Shown: piece by piece, positions 50,456 to 59,038 of the stretch
Numbering within the stretch: the stretch's first letter is position 1
How the letters are laid out: each line of letters begins with the position of its first letter
DNA from: an uncultured bacterium
Lineage (GTDB): Bacteria; Cyanobacteriota; Vampirovibrionia; Gastranaerophilales; Gastranaerophilaceae
Assembly: GCA_902475545.1 (NCBI GenBank)
Contig: CABRZP010000003.1
Location: forward strand, 1 to 64,000
Direction of reading: 5' to 3'
DNA: 64,000 nt
The notes under the pieces: generated by a model
The model's input: only the letters and a program-made list of their open reading frames with translations
Told to the model about the DNA's origin: nothing
Database searches by the model: none
Program-made: the position numbers and the translations under genes

Positions 50456-51049
50456 TTAACATTTTATGGACTCAGCGTACTTGTAGAAGGTACTTTTTGC
50501 TATGTTGCACATTGACATCACATCTTTAACTTTAATTAATCCTTGCTGATATAGTTCATAACAACGAATAAAATCTTTTGGAATTTCACTTTGAGGGCGA
50601 CCAAATTTCACCCCTCTTGATTTTGCACTAGCAATTCCTTCTGCTTGTCTAGTCTTGATATTGTCTCTCTCTCGCTCTGCCACATAGCCTAGTAGTTTCA
50701 ATACAATATCAGTTATAAGGCGACCAGTTAAGCCGTTCTGATTATCTCTAGTATTTAGAATAGGCATATCAAGAACTTGAATATCAACACCCATGTTGAT
50801 TATGCTTTCCCATTCTTTGCAAATTTGTGCATAGTTTCTACCAAATCTATCAATACTTTTTACTATGACTAGGTCTCCTGCTCTAAGTTTTGATTTCATT
50901 TCTTGATACTTAGTTCTGCTAATAAAATTCTTCCCAGAGGCTTTTTCAATAATTACTTCGTCAATTTTTAATCCAGCCAGAGAATCAAGCTGTCTGTTTT
51001 CATTCTGTTCTCTTGTTGAAACTCTAATATAAGCGAATATTTTACCCAT
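50456..51049 (-). CDS. Small serine resolvase/invertase
   Basis: A 197-residue recombinase with the catalytic Ser in AYIRVSTREQNENRQ, the resolvase core (VIVKSIDRFGRNYAQI), RERDNIKTRQAEGIASAKSRG, and a C-terminal helix-turn-helix. Length fits Tn3-type resolvases and Hin-type invertases. It ends a leftward operon of four genes starting at 52433. It may resolve element multimers or invert a segment; the palindrome at 50359 is a possible site. Confidence 0.9.
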   Translation of the reverse strand: MGKIFAYIRVSTREQNENRQLDSLAGLKIDEVIIEKASGKNFISRTKYQEMKSKLRAGDLVIVKSIDRFGRNYAQICKEWESIINMGVDIQVLDMPILNTRDNQNGLTGRLITDIVLKLLGYVAERERDNIKTRQAEGIASAKSRGVKFGRPQSEIPKDFIRCYELYQQGLIKVKDVMSMCNIAKSTFYKYAESIKC

Positions 51050-51110
51050 TTTTAATCCTTTCTTTTATGAAAATTTAGATTTCTATGAAACTTTACCTAC
51101 TGCAACGCAA

Positions 51111-51413
51111 TCACAATTTATAGATGAGTAAGTCAATTCCATAATCTCTGACCAGAACTACAGCCTCTGCAATCTTTTTGTACCTAAAGATAAGATTTAT
51201 ATCTTTTGTAATCTTAAATGGTTTTAATCCTGTTGGTTCAAGTTCCTCTATAATTAATTCTTTAGCTATCTTATAAGTGAATTTATCATCTCGTTTAGTA
51301 CAGAACTTGTAAAAAGAAAGTACAACATCAATATGTATTTCCTCAATTTGCTTTAATCTTTCCACAAAATCGTTATAACTTTTTATCCTTATTTTTTGTT
51401 TTGTCTCTGACAT
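51111..51413 (-). CDS. Hypothetical protein (100 aa)
   Basis: A 100-residue protein with an RBS (AAAAGGAT) before its ATG. It is basic at the N-terminus and alternates helix and strand (KIAEAVVLVRDYGIDLLIY at the end). It is the third gene of the leftward operon from 52433. I recognise no domain. Confidence 0.55.
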   Translation of the reverse strand: MSETKQKIRIKSYNDFVERLKQIEEIHIDVVLSFYKFCTKRDDKFTYKIAKELIIEELEPTGLKPFKITKDINLIFRYKKIAEAVVLVRDYGIDLLIYKL

Positions 51414-51433
51414 TTCATTAATCCTTTTCTAAT

Positions 51434-51465
51434 TAAGGGAAGGGGACAAAATGTCCCCACCCTTA
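51434..51465 (-). other. Intercistronic hairpin
   Basis: Inner stem GGGGACA / TGTCCCC and outer arms TAAGGG / CCCTTA form a stable hairpin just upstream of the 51413 start, in an otherwise AT-rich operon. It may separate or stabilise mRNA segments. There is no T-run. Confidence 0.5.
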
Positions 51466-51470
51466 TAAAT

Positions 51471-52073
51471 CTATGCTACTTCGTTTATTCCTTTTATGTT
51501 TGCGACTTCATCAATATCATATTGCTTAATAAATCCATTCCACATTTCTATAAACTCTGGATAAGCATAAGCACCATCACAAGAAATCTTTACATATTCT
51601 TCCCCAGTGTATAAGTTTTCAAACGGTTTTTCTCCGATGTATTTATGTGAATCATAATCATATTCACATTCTTCATATCCAACAACAAAACCAATCTTTA
51701 AATCTTCAATATCTAAGCCCCAAGGCTGCTTATCCGATGGCTTTTCTTTAATATCAATAATCATTCCACCGTTATTGTTATCAGTTCTGTTGAAGTATTT
51801 TTTAATCACCTTATTATCAAATACATCTGGGATTCCTTTACTTCCTTTTCTGTAGTTCTTTTCAAGGTATAAAGAATTTTCATCATCAATAATCTTCATA
51901 AAATCTTTAAGAGTTTTACCTTGTAAACCTCTGTAAGTAACTATTTCCATAAAATCTCTTATAAAGTTATTGTGCATAACTCGACCGATACCCCATTGAT
52001 GATGAACTAATCTTACATTTACTTGACCGTTCCAATATGTTCTTTTAATTAAAAATGCTACTCTTTGACCCAT
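51471..52073 (-). CDS. Hypothetical protein (200 aa)
   Basis: The start at 52073 (MGQRVAFLIKRTYW) is preferred to an ATG 18 bases earlier because AAAGGA lies between them. The protein contains VRLVHHQWGIGRVM and many acidic and aromatic residues. It belongs to the leftward element operon. Unknown family, perhaps phage- or plasmid-derived. Confidence 0.55.
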   Translation of the reverse strand: MGQRVAFLIKRTYWNGQVNVRLVHHQWGIGRVMHNNFIRDFMEIVTYRGLQGKTLKDFMKIIDDENSLYLEKNYRKGSKGIPDVFDNKVIKKYFNRTDNNNGGMIIDIKEKPSDKQPWGLDIEDLKIGFVVGYEECEYDYDSHKYIGEKPFENLYTGEEYVKISCDGAYAYPEFIEMWNGFIKQYDIDEVANIKGINEVA

Positions 52074-52129
52074 AGTTATAAATCCTTTCATTTTAGCTAT
52101 TACTACATCTGTTACACCCCAAGAGGGGC

Positions 52130-52144
52130 AGGGGCTAAGCCCCT
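52130..52144 (-). other. Intercistronic GC-rich hairpin
   Basis: Stem AGGGGC / GCCCCT with a three-base loop overlaps the stop codon of the gene at 52143. Like the hairpin at 51434 it lies between genes of one operon. Confidence 0.45.
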
Positions 52145-52433
52145 ATGAAATCGTGAATTTCCTGTAATTTGTTTGCTTGATGAAAGCATTGTATAGTTCA
52201 AGATATTTCTTCTTAAAAGCCGATGTATTAAAATTATTTCTGACTACATTGGTAAATCTTATTGTAAATGTTCCAACTTGTAATTCTTCAACCCCAGCAT
52301 TGTCAAGGATAGCTTTAATTTGAGATTCTTTTTCTTCTTTTAACTCTTTGAGTTCCTCAAGTTTAGATTCCAATGCTTTAATTGTTCTGATTTCATCTTC
52401 AATGTTCAAGTTTGTTGTAATAAATTTTGTCAT
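52143..52433 (-). CDS. Small coiled-coil protein (96 aa), possibly phage Gp157-like
   Basis: A 96-residue protein with a strong RBS (AAAGGAG). The N-terminal coiled coil (KLEELKELKEEKESQIKAIL) is followed by a beta segment (VGTFTIRFTNVVRN) and ends KQTNYRKFTIS. The layout resembles small phage proteins of the Gp157 type, but this is weak. It is the first gene of the leftward operon. Confidence 0.5.
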   Translation of the reverse strand: MTKFITTNLNIEDEIRTIKALESKLEELKELKEEKESQIKAILDNAGVEELQVGTFTIRFTNVVRNNFNTSAFKKKYLELYNAFIKQTNYRKFTIS

Positions 52434-52470
52434 GTTTGTTGCTCCTTTGTTTTAATTTGTTTTACTAAAG

Positions 52471-52488
52471 AAGCAGCGGCCGTTGCTT
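52471..52488. promoter_or_regulatory. 18-bp palindrome upstream of the leftward operon
   Basis: AAGCAgCGGCCGtTGCTT is palindromic except for one base pair, in the 301-base region between divergent genes starting at 52433 and 52735. It is a likely operator. I see no other gene in this region. Confidence 0.5.
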
Positions 52489-52734
52489 ATGCCCATATAT
52501 TCCCGCCCAAAAGACTATCTTGTCAAGGCCTAGCGATAGAGCTATATGTAACAATTTACTGGAGTTTTGCCTTATTTCTCCATGTTGAGAATTGGATTTT
52601 GGGGAAAGTTTAGATATGCGACACATATTGATATTGGGTCAAAATAATGGCATATTTAATATAACTAACGAGTAATATAAATTATTTATGTTGGAACATT
52701 TTTGTGCTAGATTTAGGTTTAAGGAATGCATTAT

Positions 52735-53799
52735 ATGGAAGAATTTGGACAAGAATATATTCAAATATACTGTAATGATGTACTGGATGGCTCTTTAGCA
52801 CTTATAAAGACTGCTTTATGTTCCAAAAAAAATATTGAATTTTGTGTGCATAATCAAGAGCAGTTTATAAATCTTCAAGTTATAATAGATGATATATTTA
52901 ATAATTTTATTTATTACTATTATGCATATGGCGATAATTATTCAGAACATCCTTGTTATAATATGGAATTTGATGATTGTGCAGAGGTGGATACTCCGCC
53001 ATATTTACCAAATTGTTATCGGAAAGAAGCAAAGTCGTATTATACTTCGTTATTAGCCTCTGAAAATATTGAAATACACAATGACACAATGTTTGAAGTA
53101 AAATATGAGAAAAAATCAGACGATACTATACACATTTCATTTACAATTACAGAAAAAGAAAAAGTACAGCAAGCTCTAGCTGAATATCTTTATCGTTATA
53201 GCTGTAACGAAGTATATAATGAATATGAAAATACTCTTGATTATGAAACGCAAAAGAAACAGTTTTTTGCACTAATAACTAAAGAAAAATATAATTACAA
53301 TAATTTTCATGTAAATGATATTAAGTATATTAAAGCAATTTTAGCTTGTGAACATGAAAATCAACTTTGGTTTGAAAGAATTTGTTTTGATTTTAATGAC
53401 AATGATGAACTTTCTTTGGGATGTATTATCATTATTGATGTTGATTTTATAAATTTGTATAAAAATGCTCTTCAAGATAACAATGTATCATTAAATAATG
53501 ATATAAATAATAAATTAGATAATTCTACATCATTATATGCAATAAAAAAATTATCGGATATTGAAGTAAAAATAATTTCTGCTAGAGCATATTTAGAGAC
53601 AAACTCTCCAGAAAGAGTAACTTACAAAAAGATAGCTCGTTTCTTAACTGATAATGACATACATAAAATTTCTGAAAACGGTATAAAACAAAATGTTAGT
53701 TCGATGCGTAACAAATTAGGAGTGCAAGATTTAGGAACTGCTGTTACTTTGTTAAGAGATGCAAACTGTTTGATTACTTTCGAGAATTTAGACAAGTAA
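52735..53799 (+). CDS. Unknown protein with C-terminal LuxR-type HTH
   Basis: A 354-residue protein starting MEEFGQEYIQIYC. The N-terminal 260 residues are acidic and Asn/Tyr-rich without a recognised domain. From about residue 285 (DIEVKIISARAYLE ... YKKIARFLTDN ... ISENGIKQNVSSMRNKLG) it resembles a LuxR/GerE helix-turn-helix, including the K-x-x-V-S-x-x-R-N-K-L-G pattern. It is the last gene before the right end of the element, divergent from the leftward operon, so it may regulate element genes. Confidence 0.55.
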   Translation: MEEFGQEYIQIYCNDVLDGSLALIKTALCSKKNIEFCVHNQEQFINLQVIIDDIFNNFIYYYYAYGDNYSEHPCYNMEFDDCAEVDTPPYLPNCYRKEAKSYYTSLLASENIEIHNDTMFEVKYEKKSDDTIHISFTITEKEKVQQALAEYLYRYSCNEVYNEYENTLDYETQKKQFFALITKEKYNYNNFHVNDIKYIKAILACEHENQLWFERICFDFNDNDELSLGCIIIIDVDFINLYKNALQDNNVSLNNDINNKLDNSTSLYAIKKLSDIEVKIISARAYLETNSPERVTYKKIARFLTDNDIHKISENGIKQNVSSMRNKLGVQDLGTAVTLLRDANCLITFENLDK

Positions 53800-53911
53800 T
53801 TGTGTTTATGCTACTTTACTAAGTGAAGATATGAGATAACATATCTTCGTGGTTACTGCGGAGTTGATATGCTTGTAGTAATTTTGAACTAAAAGTTCGA
53901 ACCTGTGAGCA

Positions 53912-53927
53912 TCGTTCCCGCCATTTA
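53912..53927 (+). repeat. Right attachment site core (attR)
   Basis: TCGTTCCCGCCATTTA, identical to attL at 33200-33215. Just before it, AAAGTTCGAACCT resembles a tRNA T-loop but no tRNA is formed. The chromosomal tRNA terminator follows at 53931. Confidence 0.85.
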
Positions 53928-53930
53928 CAA

Positions 53931-53957
53931 AAATAAGTCCGATTATCGGACTTATTT
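53931..53957. terminator. Terminator, probably the original tRNA-Asp terminator, shared with hydG
   Basis: AAATAAGTCCGAT / ATCGGACTTATTT with T-runs on both strands. It lies directly after attR and after the convergent hydG gene. Before integration it would have been a few bases after tRNA-Asp. Confidence 0.88.
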
Positions 53958-54024
53958 TTTGTCTTATTTTAATAGGGAAAACCAAAACACCCCAAATATA
54001 ATTACTTTAGCTTCAGAAGAGTAT

Positions 54025-55446
54025 TTAAAATCTAAAATCTCTTTCGCCTTGTTTTATTTTTGTTAAATTCTCTTCAACCACTGCTCGAATTTTTTTATCG
54101 CCAAGAGTTTCCAGTTCCTTTTGAATAAGAGCTTCACCAACTTTTTCAGTTTCTTTGGAGGCATAATCTTGCAAGTATTCTTCCAGAGTCATGATAGCAT
54201 TTGGATGACAGAAGTTATGAATTTGCTGTTCTTTACATATAGCCATAAATCTGTCCCCAACTCTTCCTTCCCTATAACATGCAGTACAGAAACTTGGAAC
54301 ATAACCAAGTTCCATAAGCCATTTTATAACCTCATCAAGAGTTCTTCTATCAGAAATATCAAATTGTGCAGTATCCTCTTCGGATTCATTTTCAGGATGG
54401 GCATATCCGCCAACACTGGTTTTTGAACCTCCGCTTATTTGCGAAATACCCAATTTAAGAACTTTTTCACGGCAAGCTTGAGATTCTCTGGTCGAAATAA
54501 TCATTCCGGTGTATGGAACTGAAATTCTAATACAAGCAATAATTTTCGCAAAAATTTCATCATCAATTCCGTTATCAAAGGTATTAGGGTCAATGTCATC
54601 AGCTTTTCTTATTCTAGGAACTGAAATTGTGTGTGGTCCTACTCCGTAAACGGCTTCCAAGTGTTCTGCATGCATAAGAAGTGCTGAAAACTCATAACGA
54701 TATGACTCTAAACCGAATAAAACTCCAAGCCCAACATCATCAATTCCGCCTTGCATTGCTCTATCCATTGCTTCTGTATGATATGCATAATTATGTTTTG
54801 GTCCGGTCGGATGAAGTTTTTCATAGGATTCCTTATTATAAGTTTCCTGAAACAATATGTATGTTCCAATTCCTGCTTCTTTTAATTTTCTATAATTTTC
54901 GACGGTTGTTGCTGCAATATTTACATTTGCACGACGGATAGCACCGTTTTTATGATGAATTGAATAAATTGTTTTTAAAGATTCTAAAACGTATTCAATA
55001 GGATTATTAACAGGGTCTTCCCCGGTTTCTATTGCAAGACGTTTGTGTCCCATATCTTGAAGAGCTATAACTTCTTCTCTAATTTCATCTTGCGTCATTT
55101 TTTTACGAGGAATATGTTTATTCTTTGCGTGATATGGACAATAAACACAGCCGTTTACACAATAATTTGATAAATATAGCGGTGCAAATAGAACAATTCT
55201 GTTTCCGTAGTAATCTTGCTTAATTTGCTCTGCAAGTTTAAATATTTCTTGATTTTTTTCTTCTATATCGCAATCAAGTAAAACGGCAGCTTCTCTATGA
55301 GAGAGACCTTTTCCAAGTTTTGCTTTTGCTAAAATGTTAGCAATTAATTCAATGTTATTTTTATTATTTTTTGCATATTCTAAAGACGATAAAACTTCAT
55401 CATGGCAAATAAACTCTTCTGCTTTTGTAGATTTTGGATTATACAT
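54025..55446 (-). CDS. hydG: [FeFe]-hydrogenase H-cluster maturase HydG
   Basis: A 473-residue radical SAM tyrosine lyase. The SAM cluster motif C96-x3-C100-x2-C103 lies in YCVNGCVYCPYH, and the C-terminal auxiliary cluster motif C-x2-C-x22-C begins at FCTACYREGRVGDRFM and ends at IHNFC; this second motif separates HydG from ThiH. HydG makes CO and cyanide ligands from tyrosine for the hydrogenase active site. The start at 55446 follows GAGAGGGGAAAT. HydE, HydF and the hydrogenase itself are not in the window. Confidence 0.93.
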   Translation of the reverse strand: MYNPKSTKAEEFICHDEVLSSLEYAKNNKNNIELIANILAKAKLGKGLSHREAAVLLDCDIEEKNQEIFKLAEQIKQDYYGNRIVLFAPLYLSNYCVNGCVYCPYHAKNKHIPRKKMTQDEIREEVIALQDMGHKRLAIETGEDPVNNPIEYVLESLKTIYSIHHKNGAIRRANVNIAATTVENYRKLKEAGIGTYILFQETYNKESYEKLHPTGPKHNYAYHTEAMDRAMQGGIDDVGLGVLFGLESYRYEFSALLMHAEHLEAVYGVGPHTISVPRIRKADDIDPNTFDNGIDDEIFAKIIACIRISVPYTGMIISTRESQACREKVLKLGISQISGGSKTSVGGYAHPENESEEDTAQFDISDRRTLDEVIKWLMELGYVPSFCTACYREGRVGDRFMAICKEQQIHNFCHPNAIMTLEEYLQDYASKETEKVGEALIQKELETLGDKKIRAVVEENLTKIKQGERDFRF

Positions 55447-55492
55447 ATTTCCCCTCTCATTAACTCTTTTTATTATCATAAAACTTTAAGCA

Positions 55493-55532
55493 AAAAAGTA
55501 AAGCGGTCCAAAATAGAACCGCTTTACTTTTT
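55493..55532. terminator. Terminator after the tandem paralogue operon
   Basis: A perfect 15-bp stem, AAAAAGTAAAGCGGT and ACCGCTTTACTTTTT, with a ten-base loop, lies 15 bases past the stop of the leftward gene at 55548. Confidence 0.92.
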
Positions 55533-55547
55533 CTATATTTTCTATAT

Positions 55548-56207
55548 CTATTGTTTATCTGCAGCTTCTTTTGCTTTTTTATTAGCACAAGCATCTGTGA
55601 TAGCACCTAATGCTAAACCGCCAATTGCACCTGTAATGATATTGCTAACTGCACCAAGGGCATTTACTTTAGATTTTGCAAGTACGGCTTGAATAATTCC
55701 AAGTGCAGGTAAAGCTACAGCACCAAGAACTGTTCCTAATTTCTTACCTACAGATGATTTATAGTATAAATTACCTTTAGCTGTAGTATCTACGTTATCA
55801 TCACTTTCAAGAATTGCTTTTTTATCTTCAGTAGCTAATCTTTGCTGCAAATTAGCACGCTTTTTGTTAATAGAATTATCAACAAGAGCACCACAGCCAA
55901 GTGCTGTTAAAATAAATATTGGCAAATACAAATATTTTGATTTATTTAAAGCCTTTGCACCTTTGGCCATTTCTTCGATTGTTTCTTTTCCGACTTCTTC
56001 TGCAACTTCTTTATTTTGTTTTAGGAATTCAACTCCTGCATTTGCCATTTTGGAACCTGTAACAACTCCTAATGAACCTAAACCAGCATATACTGCACCT
56101 GTTTTTAAACCTGCATGAGTATTGTTTCCTGAAACCGGTTTTTCTTGATTTTCTTCATTTGCTTTGAAAGCTACACGAGGGGTTTGATAATTTTGAACTG
56201 CTAACAT
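55548..56207 (-). CDS. Glycine-rich membrane-type paralogue 1 with N-terminal F-x-A motif
   Basis: A 219-residue protein. After the N-terminus (MLAVQNYQTPRVAFKANEE) come glycine-zipper-like hydrophobic stretches: HAGLKTGAVYAGLGSLG, YLPIFILTALGCGALVDNSI, GKKLGTVLGAVALPALGI and ITGAIGGLALGAITDACA. It shares the order NLYYKS-x-VGKK and GALVDN-x-INKK with the next two genes. There is no signal peptide. I do not recognise the family; the genes look like a lineage-specific tandem set. Confidence 0.6.
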   Translation of the reverse strand: MLAVQNYQTPRVAFKANEENQEKPVSGNNTHAGLKTGAVYAGLGSLGVVTGSKMANAGVEFLKQNKEVAEEVGKETIEEMAKGAKALNKSKYLYLPIFILTALGCGALVDNSINKKRANLQQRLATEDKKAILESDDNVDTTAKGNLYYKSSVGKKLGTVLGAVALPALGIIQAVLAKSKVNALGAVSNIITGAIGGLALGAITDACANKKAKEAADKQ

Positions 56208-56318
56208 TAATTTCTCCTACTTTTATTCACACTTTTATACAAGTAATAAACCCTATCAAGATAATAATTGACTTATTTTCGACAATTTAGTAAAAATTGT
56301 TACAAATATTTACCGTAA

Positions 56319-56891
56319 TTATACATTTGCTCTAAAGGCTTGTTTATCTGCCTCTTTTTGGGCACCTTTACTTGCACAAGCATCCGTAATTGCCCCAAGT
56401 AATAATCCCCCAAGTGCACCCTCGATAGGTGATATTATAAGCCCTAAAGCATTAGTATGTTTACCTTTTTGGATTATATTTAATACAGGCAATGCAATCG
56501 CACCTAAAATGGCACCTGTTTTCTTACCAATATTTGGTTTATTATAAAGATTACCATTTCTTGTACTTTCAACATTTGGATTTTGTTCAATAATTTCTTT
56601 TTTATCTTGTGTATTTATTTTTTTTGATAATTCTGCATTTTGATTATTTATCTTATTATCTACATAATTACCGCATAACAAGGCTACAGGGATTATTGCA
56701 AGTGCATACAAAGGATACCCCAAAAACAGTCCGCCTATAGCTTCTAATCCACCATAAACAGCTCCCGTTTTTATACCTGCATGAGTTTTATATGGCTTAT
56801 TTACTGTTTTTTCTTGAGTGTCACCGGTCTCTTCATTTGCTTGAAAAGATATTCTTGGTGATGTAATACGATAATTTTGAACATTCAACAT
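56319..56891 (-). CDS. Glycine-rich membrane-type paralogue 2
   Basis: A 190-residue protein, the shortest of three tandem copies. N-terminus MLNVQNYRITSPRISFQANEE, then THAGIKTGAVYGGLEAIGG, NLYNKPNIGKKTGAILGAIA, and GALGGLLLGAITDACA. Compared with paralogue 1 it lacks most of the charged segment before the central hydrophobic stretch. A 111-base AT-rich gap separates it from paralogue 1. Confidence 0.6.
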   Translation of the reverse strand: MLNVQNYRITSPRISFQANEETGDTQEKTVNKPYKTHAGIKTGAVYGGLEAIGGLFLGYPLYALAIIPVALLCGNYVDNKINNQNAELSKKINTQDKKEIIEQNPNVESTRNGNLYNKPNIGKKTGAILGAIALPVLNIIQKGKHTNALGLIISPIEGALGGLLLGAITDACASKGAQKEADKQAFRANV

Positions 56892-56904
56892 TAGTACTTC
56901 CTTT

Positions 56905-57603
56905 TTATTTTGATTCAGTTATTTTTTTATCAGCATATTTTTCAGCGGCTTTGTTTGAACAGTAATCTGTTATTGAACCTAATAGCAATCCTCCAATGGC
57001 ACCCTGAATAAGTCCGGTTATTGCTAAAATTGGGTGAATTCTGAATTTTGCAATTTTTAATGCAACCATGCTTGAAATAGGAGCAACTATTGCACCTATC
57101 AAAGGTCCCGTTTTCATACCGGTATTTGATTTATAATAGAGATTTCCGTTTTTACTAACTTCTACATTATCATTTTCTTCAAGGATTTCTTTTGCCGGTT
57201 TTGATTTTACCTGTTCTGCTAAATCAGTATGTTTTTTGTTTATTAATTTATCTACAAGTGCCCCGCACCCTATTATTATTGCAACACTCAAAGGTATTGT
57301 AATCCCTGTTCTTTTTAAAGAAGTCTTTGTTTTTTGGATAAATTCAAGTTGTTTTTGAGAAGAATATCTTCCCAGAGCAATTTCTTCATCTAACCTCTTT
57401 TGTTCTCTTTTTAGGTTTAGACTCTGAGCTGTAACACCCAGTAAAGCTAAACTTGATGCAATTCCTGCATAAACAGTACCTGTCTTTAATCCATAATTTG
57501 ATTTAAAGGGAGGTTTAGATTCTGCATTATTTTCACTTTTATCCGTTTCTGCTCTAAATGGAATTTTTGTTGGTGTTAAATTATAATTTTTTATACTTAG
57601 CAT
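56905..57603 (-). CDS. Glycine-rich membrane-type paralogue 3
   Basis: A 232-residue protein with N-terminus MLSIKNYNLTPTKIPFRAET. It then has YGLKTGTVYAGIASSLALLG, a charged helix (LNLKREQKRLDEEIAL), GCGALVDKLINKKHTDLAEQ, NLYYKSNTGMKTGPLIGAI, and GAIGGLLLGSITDYCS. It lies 13 bases upstream of paralogue 2 and is probably co-transcribed with it. Function unknown. Confidence 0.6.
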   Translation of the reverse strand: MLSIKNYNLTPTKIPFRAETDKSENNAESKPPFKSNYGLKTGTVYAGIASSLALLGVTAQSLNLKREQKRLDEEIALGRYSSQKQLEFIQKTKTSLKRTGITIPLSVAIIIGCGALVDKLINKKHTDLAEQVKSKPAKEILEENDNVEVSKNGNLYYKSNTGMKTGPLIGAIVAPISSMVALKIAKFRIHPILAITGLIQGAIGGLLLGSITDYCSNKAAEKYADKKITESK

Positions 57604-57684
57604 AACTCTGCCTTATCCTTTTTATGTGTAATGATGGAATTAAAACTGCTAAATATATTTCTTGCTAGTATATGTAACAAAAGT

Positions 57685-58968
57685 TTACTTGTTAATTTGC
57701 TTTTTAACCCAATTTTCAAGAACTTTGAGCGGAGAACGTGTTATAGCTAAAGCCCAAGAAGGAACATTTTTAGTAATAATTCCACCAGCTCCGATATTTG
57801 CACCTTCTTCAATTGTCACCGGAGCAACAAGTACTGAATTTGAACCAATTTTTACATTATTTTTCAATATTGTTTTTGATTTTTCTTTTGTCAATGGATT
57901 ATAATTTGCAGTAATTGTTCCGGCACCAATATTTACTTGTTCTCCGAGTTCAGCATCTCCTATATATGAAAGATGTCCAACATTGGTATTTGAATTTATT
58001 TTTGCTTTTTTAACTTCTACAAAGTTACCTACTTTTACGTTGTCACAAACCTCAACACCGCCTCTTAAATGAGCACAAGGACCGATTTTGCATTTTTTAC
58101 CAATTTTATTTTTGCCTTCAATATATGTTGCCGGATAGATTATAGTATCTTGCCCGATTTCTGTATCTTCGCTAATCCAGGTTGAATCGGGATCGACTAT
58201 TGTAACACCGTTTACCATATATCTTTCGAGATTTCGTCTATTCATCATTTTGGTTGCTTCAGCAAGGTTTATTCTTGAATTTATACCGAATATTTCATCG
58301 CTGTTTTCCAATATATAAGCATTAACGTTTAGGTTTTGAGCTTTCCCCCAGGATATAATATCTGTCAAATAATATTCTCCTTGAGCATTGTTACTTTTAA
58401 GTTCCCCAAATGCAGATTTAACTTTACTCCAATTTAAGCAATAAATTCCGGCATTAACTTCTTTAACTGCTTTTTGTTCAGGTGTTGCATCTTTTTCTTC
58501 AACAATACATTTTAATGAATTGTTGGCTTCTCTTATAATTCTTCCATAATTTGTCGGATTTTCAAAAATAGTACTCATTACAGTGATATCTGAATTATTT
58601 GATTTATGAAATTCAACAAATGATTTTAATGTTTCTTCTTTAACAAGAGGAGTGTCTCCGCAAAGAATTAGTACAAGTCCGTCAAAATTTTCAAGCTGAG
58701 GACAAACCATAGAAACAGCATGTCCTGTTCCTAATTGTGGGGATTGCAGTACTGTTTGAGCATGGTCGTAATTTGTTTTTACAAAATTTTCAACTTCTTC
58801 TGCATGATGACCAACTATAACAAATTCTCCTGATACGAAGTTTTTAACATTGTCCAAAACATACCCAAGAAGTGTTTTACCCATTATTTGATGTAAAACC
58901 TTAGGAGTCGTTTCGGATTTCATTCTTGTACCTTTTCCTGCTGCTAAAATAACTGCTTTTATATCCAT
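57685..58968 (-). CDS. glmU: Bifunctional UDP-GlcNAc pyrophosphorylase / glucosamine-1-phosphate acetyltransferase
   Basis: A 427-residue enzyme making UDP-N-acetylglucosamine for peptidoglycan and other glycans. The N-terminal uridylyltransferase has LAAGKGTRMKSETTPKVLH, LILCGDTPLV and VNAGIYC. The C-terminal left-handed beta-helix acetyltransferase has GPCAHLRGGVEV, GHLSYIGDAELGEQVNIGAGTIT-type repeats with the catalytic His in VGHLSYIG, and GANIGAGGIITKNVP. Slightly shorter than E. coli GlmU but complete. The start at 58968 follows GGAGAGAG; longer frames have no site. Confidence 0.94.
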   Translation of the reverse strand: MDIKAVILAAGKGTRMKSETTPKVLHQIMGKTLLGYVLDNVKNFVSGEFVIVGHHAEEVENFVKTNYDHAQTVLQSPQLGTGHAVSMVCPQLENFDGLVLILCGDTPLVKEETLKSFVEFHKSNNSDITVMSTIFENPTNYGRIIREANNSLKCIVEEKDATPEQKAVKEVNAGIYCLNWSKVKSAFGELKSNNAQGEYYLTDIISWGKAQNLNVNAYILENSDEIFGINSRINLAEATKMMNRRNLERYMVNGVTIVDPDSTWISEDTEIGQDTIIYPATYIEGKNKIGKKCKIGPCAHLRGGVEVCDNVKVGNFVEVKKAKINSNTNVGHLSYIGDAELGEQVNIGAGTITANYNPLTKEKSKTILKNNVKIGSNSVLVAPVTIEEGANIGAGGIITKNVPSWALAITRSPLKVLENWVKKQINK

Positions 58969-59038
58969 ATTCTCTCTCTCCATTTTTATCTTATGCTTAA
59001 CTTTAATATCGCAAAAATATGCCGTATATGCAACAATA

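Noticed and set aside
53881..53924. Second tRNA-Asp copy at attR
   Set aside because: Only a T-loop-like stretch and the 3' acceptor sequence are present; no anticodon or D-arm exists.
54025..55446. Annotation as thiamine synthesis protein ThiH
   Set aside because: The C-terminal C-x2-C-x22-C motif is specific to HydG and there are no thiamine genes nearby.
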